Positions 6,745 to 10,861 of a stretch of DNA of 10,861 nt are shown in pieces. This DNA is from Candidatus Minthenecus merdequi (GTDB lineage: Bacteria; Bacteroidota; Bacteroidia; Bacteroidales; Paludibacteraceae), in NCBI GenBank assembly GCA_018064385.1, contig JAGHVI010000101.1:1-10861 (forward strand), given 5' to 3'. The translations under genes were made by a program, and so were the position numbers. Numbering within the stretch: the stretch's first letter is position 1; each line of letters begins with the position of its first letter. The notes under the pieces were generated by a model. That model did not search any database. It saw nothing but the letters and a program-made list of their open reading frames with translations, and had not been told where the DNA came from.

Positions 6745-7455
6745 TTAGACGGTATCAAAAGAACTTCCAACAAGCCAGTTGAAAAGACGACGTTGAACGT
6801 TGTGTTCAGAAAAAAGTTCCTCAGGATGCCATTGAACAGCAATAATCGGAAGATTAGCAAACTCTATTCCCTCGACAATGCCATCCTGAGACCAAGCCAC
6901 CACCTTGCAATCAGAACCGACAGACGAGACAGCTTGATGATGAAACGAATTGACATCAGCACGCTGGCAACCCATAATCCGGGACAAGAGAGAGTCGTTT
7001 TGGATAATGACTTCGTGAGAAACTTCGCAACGAGGGGTTCCCTGCGAGTGGCAAATCAACTCTTTTTCAGGATTTTGCGAATAAATATCCTGAAAAATTG
7101 TTCCACCTGACACTATAGCAAGGGCTTGCATTCCACGGCAAATTCCAAGGACAGGCATTCTCCGTTTGACAGCCAACTGGGTAAGGCACATATCGAAAGT
7201 GTCACGTCGAACAGAAGGAGAGTTGCTTAAAGGGGTCAAATGGTCACCCCAATACTTAGGATCAATGTCGCCGCCACCGGTCAACAACAGGGCATCGACA
7301 TTGTCAAGACAAGATTCAATCACATCGGGATTATCGACAACAGGCAACACCAAAGGTATTCCCCCATTTTCGGCAATGCAACGGACATAAGCATCGTTAA
7401 GTTTATGTTCCGAGACATCGTCACGCCAATTCCCGGATATTCCTATTCTTCTCAT
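6745..7455 (-). CDS. Gamma-glutamyl hydrolase-like protein (peptidase C26, PuuD type)
   Basis: A 236-residue cytoplasmic hydrolase of the class I glutamine amidotransferase fold. Seen: LTGGGDIDP at 58-66, the nucleophile elbow GICRGMQ with Cys106, FHHQAV at 171-176, and QWHPEE with His210 and Glu212. Together these give a complete Cys-His-Glu triad. Relatives hydrolyse gamma-glutamyl-GABA or other gamma-glutamyl amides, and no fused synthase domain is present. There is no signal peptide. Its ATG overlaps the lepB stop (ATGA), so the two are probably co-translated. No putrescine or polyamine gene is nearby. Neighbours concern diaminopimelate, cell wall and export, so the true substrate could differ from PuuD's; sequence alone does not settle it. 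Confidence 0.88.
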   Translation of the reverse strand: MRRIGISGNWRDDVSEHKLNDAYVRCIAENGGIPLVLPVVDNPDVIESCLDNVDALLLTGGGDIDPKYWGDHLTPLSNSPSVRRDTFDMCLTQLAVKRRMPVLGICRGMQALAIVSGGTIFQDIYSQNPEKELICHSQGTPRCEVSHEVIIQNDSLLSRIMGCQRADVNSFHHQAVSSVGSDCKVVAWSQDGIVEGIEFANLPIIAVQWHPEELFSEHNVQRRLFNWLVGSSFDTV

Positions 7456-8948
7456 ATTGAAGCATCAAGACCTATTCTGTTCCAACGAATTTTACCTTTG
7501 AAAAGAGGGACATCTCTGTCAAGTGACAACCACACAAAAATTGGACGACCGACAACGTGGTCTTCAGGCACAAACCCCCACATACGCGAATCAGCGGAGT
7601 TGTGGCGATTGTCTCCCATCATAAAATAGTAGTCCATCTTGAATGTATAGGTTTCGGCAACTTTACCATTCAGAACAGCTTTTCCATTACGCCAATCCAA
7701 AGTGTTACCTTCGTAGTGAACAATGCAATGACCATATCTCAACACATTATCCTCGGTCAGAGGAATTGTGGCAGAGCGGGCAGGAATCCAAAGCGGACCA
7801 TAATTCTCGCGAGTCCATTTGTAACTGTAAGCCAAAGGGTACATCGCAGAACTCTGTCGCATTGCGTCAGTACTTCGTTCCTTAACAACCTGACTGACAA
7901 TAGGCAATTTTTCTATTTTTGACTTCACGTCACGGGTCATTGCCATAATATAGATAGGTCCCCAAGTGATGCTGTCAACAGCAGGATGCATACCAAGATT
8001 GCAAAGATAATCGCTCATTTCATTTCCGTCATAGATGTACATCTCGCCTGTGCTGATACCCATATCGTGCAGTACATTCTCACGAAGCATTCCCCCTTTG
8101 GTTTGCACTATATAGTTGTGTTGCATACCGGGTTTCTCGTTGAAGCGTTTGCCGTCAACGTACAGAACATCGTTAATTATTTCAACAGTCTGACCTGGAA
8201 GACCGACACAGCGTTTCACGAAATTTTCTCTACGGTCAACAGGTCGCCAGCGCTTGGGTGAATAACCATTATGACTTGCTATTTCGTCCATAAACTTACG
8301 TCCACGAGCCATTCTTGCAGTCAGTGTAGGGTAATCGATAACACTGTCTAAAGGAAATTGCTCGTTAGCCGCCTCAAAACAGAGAGAGTAATAGTCAGGA
8401 TTCTGCTGCCACTCGAACACAGTATCGCCAGCAGGGAAATTGAACACCACTATATCGCCAGACTTGATGGAAGTCCAGCCTTTCAAACGATGATACTCCA
8501 GCTGAGGATTCTCAAGGTATGACTTATGTCCCCAAGGAAAAGTGTTCTGAACCAAAGGAGCATGAAAAGGGGTATTAGGTACACGGGGACCGTAACTGCA
8601 CTTGCTGACCATCAGGAAATCACCCACTCGCAGAGTCTGCTCAAGCGAAGAGGAAGGAATCTGATAGTTCTGGAACACATATAAATTTATAAAATAGACA
8701 GCTACAAGAGCAAAAACGATTGCATCAACCCAGCTCCAAAATTTATACAACCCTGGTGAAGTATCCTTGTATTTTCTCCACCAAGTCCAAGGAATAAACT
8801 TGGTAACGCACATATCCAGCTCAATAGGTAAAACAAGTAACCACCAAAAGTTCCCCAGCCAAAAGATGAAAAGCACAGTTATCAATGCCAACAATCCGAA
8901 TCTGACCCAATCTCCTGTTGAGCGATGAAATCTTTCTTTAATATCCAT
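7452..8948 (-). CDS. lepB: Signal peptidase I, long Bacteroidales type
   Basis: This membrane serine protease removes signal peptides from exported proteins at the outer face of the cytoplasmic membrane. The N-terminus has hydrophobic stretches at about 14-43 and 73-93. The catalytic region follows: IPSSSLEQTL with Ser101 as nucleophile, ENFVKRCVGLPG with Lys245 as general base, and the box-E motif GDNRHNSADSRMWGFVP at 445-461. The residue after the serine is Leu instead of the common Met. At 498 residues it is much longer than E. coli LepB (324); the extra length lies mainly between the Ser and Lys boxes and between Lys and box E. The dapB stop is 3 bp upstream, and the stop overlaps the C26 gene. 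Substrates in this cluster could include DacB and the SPOR protein. Confidence 0.95.
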   Translation of the reverse strand: MDIKERFHRSTGDWVRFGLLALITVLFIFWLGNFWWLLVLPIELDMCVTKFIPWTWWRKYKDTSPGLYKFWSWVDAIVFALVAVYFINLYVFQNYQIPSSSLEQTLRVGDFLMVSKCSYGPRVPNTPFHAPLVQNTFPWGHKSYLENPQLEYHRLKGWTSIKSGDIVVFNFPAGDTVFEWQQNPDYYSLCFEAANEQFPLDSVIDYPTLTARMARGRKFMDEIASHNGYSPKRWRPVDRRENFVKRCVGLPGQTVEIINDVLYVDGKRFNEKPGMQHNYIVQTKGGMLRENVLHDMGISTGEMYIYDGNEMSDYLCNLGMHPAVDSITWGPIYIMAMTRDVKSKIEKLPIVSQVVKERSTDAMRQSSAMYPLAYSYKWTRENYGPLWIPARSATIPLTEDNVLRYGHCIVHYEGNTLDWRNGKAVLNGKVAETYTFKMDYYFMMGDNRHNSADSRMWGFVPEDHVVGRPIFVWLSLDRDVPLFKGKIRWNRIGLDASI

Positions 8949-8951
8949 AAT

Positions 8952-9629
8952 TTACATCATTAAATCTTCCATTCCGTAAAAGCCGGGTTCACGGTTCAAC
9001 ATAAACTCAGCGGCGAGCACTGCTCCAAGAGCCAATCCGTCACGTGATTTAGCCTCGTGTCGAAGCGTGATGATGTCAACGGCAGAGTTATATCTTATCT
9101 CGTGAATTCCAGGCACCATGCCTTCGCGCACAGATTCTATCTGAGGCCTTGTACCATAATAAGTCTCAATCTGGTCTGCCAAAACTATAGCAGTACCGCT
9201 CGGGGCATCTTTTTTCTCGGTGTGATGTACTTCGGTCAAGTCAACGCTGTAGCCGTCATACTTTTTCATTATCAATGCCAAGCGTTTATTGATTTCCATT
9301 ACGATATTCACACCCAAGGAGAAATTGGAGGTCCAGAAGAGCGAACCGCCGACAGAGGTCATCTCACGTTTGACATCCTCAATTTGTGTTGTCCAACCTG
9401 TTGTACCACTGACTACACGCACACCTGCCTTCCACGCTCGGCGAAAATTCTCTACTGCGGAAGTTGGCTGAGTGAACTCAATAGCCACATCAGCCGAGCG
9501 AAACTGAGGTGTATCGAACTTAGCCTCTTCACCCACATCAATGCGGCAAACTATCTCATGGCCACGCCCAGTGGCTATACGCTCAACCACATGACCCATT
9601 TTTCCGTATCCTATTATTGCTATCTTCAT
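8952..9629 (-). CDS. dapB: 4-hydroxy-tetrahydrodipicolinate reductase
   Basis: The enzyme reduces 4-hydroxy-tetrahydrodipicolinate with NAD(P)H in the pathway to meso-diaminopimelate and lysine. Seen: an N-terminal Rossmann motif GYGKMG at 7-12, SGTTGW at 74-79, and the signature VHHTEKKDAPSGTA at 134-147, giving catalytic His135/His136 and Lys139. The C-terminal HEAKSRDGLALGAVLAAEF follows. At 225 residues it is shorter than E. coli DapB (273), mainly in the N-terminal domain; all key residues are kept. Its ATG overlaps the aroB stop (ATGA), and lepB begins 3 bp after its own stop. The product feeds the peptidoglycan stem peptide on which DacB and probably the SPOR protein act. Confidence 0.96.
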   Translation of the reverse strand: MKIAIIGYGKMGHVVERIATGRGHEIVCRIDVGEEAKFDTPQFRSADVAIEFTQPTSAVENFRRAWKAGVRVVSGTTGWTTQIEDVKREMTSVGGSLFWTSNFSLGVNIVMEINKRLALIMKKYDGYSVDLTEVHHTEKKDAPSGTAIVLADQIETYYGTRPQIESVREGMVPGIHEIRYNSAVDIITLRHEAKSRDGLALGAVLAAEFMLNREPGFYGMEDLMM

Positions 9630-10591
9630 CGTATAAAATCAATTGCTTCAAAAATATCGTCACGACTTACATCGCAATCAGTTATTGCCTCGCCAATGCT
9701 GCGAAGCAAAGTAAAATTCACTCGCTCGCCCTTGTTTTTCTTGTCATTTGACATCAGTTCGTAGAGTCTGTCATACGATTTGCAATCCACAGGCACAACA
9801 CCATACAACTCCCTCACAATACTTTGCAGTCGTGTCAGTTCTTCACGGGGAAACCCGGCTTTTGTCACAGACAGGTATGCAGCCACCAACATTCCCCAAG
9901 CCACACAGTAACCGTGCAACTGACTGCCACCGAGCAAAGCCTCAATAGCATGTCCAACGGTATGACCGAAATTCAATATCTTTCTTTTCCCACTTTCGCG
10001 GAAATCGTCAGACACAACACTGTTTTTGAACGCAATGTTCTCATAAACCAATTGTTCCAACGCACGGACATCTTCGTTCAAGATGTCAAATGACAAAGTC
10101 TTCTCGTAAAGATTCTGTCCGCTGAGCAATCCATGCTTTATCATCTCAGCATACCCTGAAAGAATATTGTGAACGTCAAGAGAGCACAAAGTCTCCATTC
10201 TCAGCACTACCCTTTCAGGCTCATTAAAGAGACCCACAAGGTTTTTCACCCCACAGTGGTTGATACCCACCTTACCCCCTGCTGACGCATCAACCATCGC
10301 CAACAGGGTTGTAGGTATGTTTATGAAACGCATTCCCCGTTTGAATGTTGATGCAGCCATACCACCAAGGTCACAGACCATTCCGCCACCTGCATTGACC
10401 AACAGAGAATGCCGTGTAGCTTTCATATCAGCCAGTTCACCCCACACAAACGAAAGCGTCTGTATGTTTTTGTTTTCGTCACCCGAAGGAATGACTATCC
10501 GTGGCAAAAGGTCGAGACCCAACCCCGGAAGCAACTTTACTGTATTGCTGTCAGCAAGAACAATGGTTTTGTCTGCCTCAATATCAAACAT
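9626..10591 (-). CDS. aroB: 3-dehydroquinate synthase, short N-terminus
   Basis: AroB converts DAHP to 3-dehydroquinate, step two of the shikimate pathway, using NAD+ and a divalent metal. Seen: the NAD-binding segment NAGGGMVCDLGGMAAS (66-81), PTTLLAMVDASAGGKVGIN (93-111), and metal ligands Glu149 (GYAE), His210 (NFGHTVGH) and His226 (LHGY). Active-site Lys and Arg residues look conserved. I chose the ATG at 10591; a TTG directly before it is also in frame, and a stop lies three codons further up. The resulting 321 residues lack the first strand and part of the second that usual AroB proteins (about 350-360) have. It is the first gene of the leftward array and its stop overlaps the dapB start. 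A repeat copy lies 12 bp upstream. Confidence 0.94.
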   Translation of the reverse strand: MFDIEADKTIVLADSNTVKLLPGLGLDLLPRIVIPSGDENKNIQTLSFVWGELADMKATRHSLLVNAGGGMVCDLGGMAASTFKRGMRFINIPTTLLAMVDASAGGKVGINHCGVKNLVGLFNEPERVVLRMETLCSLDVHNILSGYAEMIKHGLLSGQNLYEKTLSFDILNEDVRALEQLVYENIAFKNSVVSDDFRESGKRKILNFGHTVGHAIEALLGGSQLHGYCVAWGMLVAAYLSVTKAGFPREELTRLQSIVRELYGVVPVDCKSYDRLYELMSNDKKNKGERVNFTLLRSIGEAITDCDVSRDDIFEAIDFIR

Positions 10592-10602
10592 CAATTCTAC
10601 TT

Positions 10603-10619
10603 AAGGGTAGTTCTATTAA
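10603..10619 (-). repeat. Interspersed repeat, outer-boundary subtype (aroB leader)
   Basis: The copy reads TTAATAGAACTACCCTT on the - strand, toward aroB. It is the last recognisable element before the first gene of the leftward array. Confidence 0.85.
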
Positions 10620-10775
10620 TTATTCAAGTTTCGAAGTTCTGTTCTGGCTGGAAGCCAGTATCTTAGCAACTGGGTACATACTCAAGCGAAGCGAAGAATG
10701 TGTGCATTATTATCGCTACAAGGTACTGCCATTGAGAATCTCAACACTCGGCTGCACTCAGCATATCTAAACAAG

Positions 10776-10806
10776 TTTATCTCTGCTCTCGTTTGCACGA
10801 CCTTTT
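10776..10806 (+). promoter_or_regulatory. Weak candidate Bacteroidetes-type promoter, rightward
   Basis: TTTA at 10776-10779 and GACCTTTT at 10799-10806 are spaced by 19 bases. The Bacteroidetes primary sigma consensus is TTTG (-33) and TAnnTTTG (-7), spaced 19-21. One mismatch at -33 and two at -7 make this tentative. It would drive a gene beyond the right edge, with the repeat copy at 10805-10820 near its transcription start. Confidence 0.3.
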
Positions 10807-10820
10807 AATAGAACCACCCT
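10805..10820 (+). repeat. Interspersed repeat, outer-boundary subtype (right edge)
   Basis: The copy reads TTAATAGAACCACCCT on the + strand, followed by AAA and an ATG at 10824. That ATG opens only three codons before a stop, so any real gene on this side must start further right. Confidence 0.8.
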
Positions 10821-10861
10821 AAAATGATACGTTGATATTTTGGGAAGATGTGATACTTATA

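Larger units (their letters stand above)
10595..10861. other. Non-coding region upstream of aroB
   Basis: These 267 bp hold no convincing gene. Two repeat copies point away from each other near the two ends (10603-10619 on -, 10805-10820 on +). Between them are a small hairpin CTGGCT/AGCCAG at 10644-10658, a direct repeat GCGAAGCGAAG at 10685-10695, and an odd-length inverted repeat TTGAGA-A-TCTCAA at 10732-10744. The region should contain the promoter of the leftward array, but I could not place a convincing TTTG / TAnnTTTG pair on the - strand. A weak one is present on the + strand. Confidence 0.6.

Noticed and set aside
9057..9764. Long open frame (235 codons) on the + strand opposite dapB and the end of aroB.
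   Set aside because: It is antisense to two well-supported enzymes, and its peptide is low-complexity and shows no domain. It is a by-product of codon use.
10644..10658. Small hairpin CTGGCT-GGA-AGCCAG upstream of aroB, possibly a terminator.
   Set aside because: The stem is only 6 bp and there is no T run on either side.

Overview
The window looks like a chromosomal housekeeping region of a Bacteroidales bacterium, Prevotella-like in gene style, with moderate GC. The case rests on a biotin ligase without a DNA-binding domain, a very long (498-residue) signal peptidase I, a YtxH / holin-like / small basic protein trio, an exported SPOR protein next to folE, and start codons preceded by A/T-rich leaders rather than AGGAGG sites. 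No phage, transposon, CRISPR, rRNA or tRNA is visible.

Layout: positions 1-130 are a short leader with no gene I can name. recF (131-1258) is the only gene on the + strand. From 1230 to 10591 there are twelve genes, all on the - strand. In transcription order (right to left) they are aroB, dapB, lepB, a class-I-glutamine-amidotransferase-like hydrolase (peptidase C26), a SPOR-domain protein, folE, rpoN, dacB, birA, a YtxH-like protein, a DUF1469/holin_3_6-like membrane protein and a 67-residue basic protein. Many junctions overlap by 1-32 bp (ATGA at aroB/dapB and lepB/C26; TAATG at SPOR/folE), so the array is probably one or a few long transcripts. recF and the 67-residue gene run tail to tail and overlap by 29 bp. 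The last 267 bp (10595-10861) are non-coding.

How the genes fit together: the array mixes aromatic and lysine/meso-diaminopimelate synthesis (AroB, DapB), protein export (LepB), cell-wall maturation (DacB, SPOR protein), cofactor genes (FolE for folate/pterin, BirA for biotin transfer), the alternative sigma factor RpoN, and a three-gene membrane module resembling enterobacterial yqjD-yqjE-yqjK in architecture.

Beyond the genes, two signals stand out. First, recF contains a perfect 36-bp palindrome (722-757) aligned exactly with twelve codons, so both strands encode the same dodecapeptide. Second, a short interspersed repeat (consensus TTWATAGAACYNMCCYWW) occurs seven times and occupies every gene boundary longer than 12 bp. 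It falls into two subtypes: one at the outer ends of transcription units, the other at junctions inside the array.
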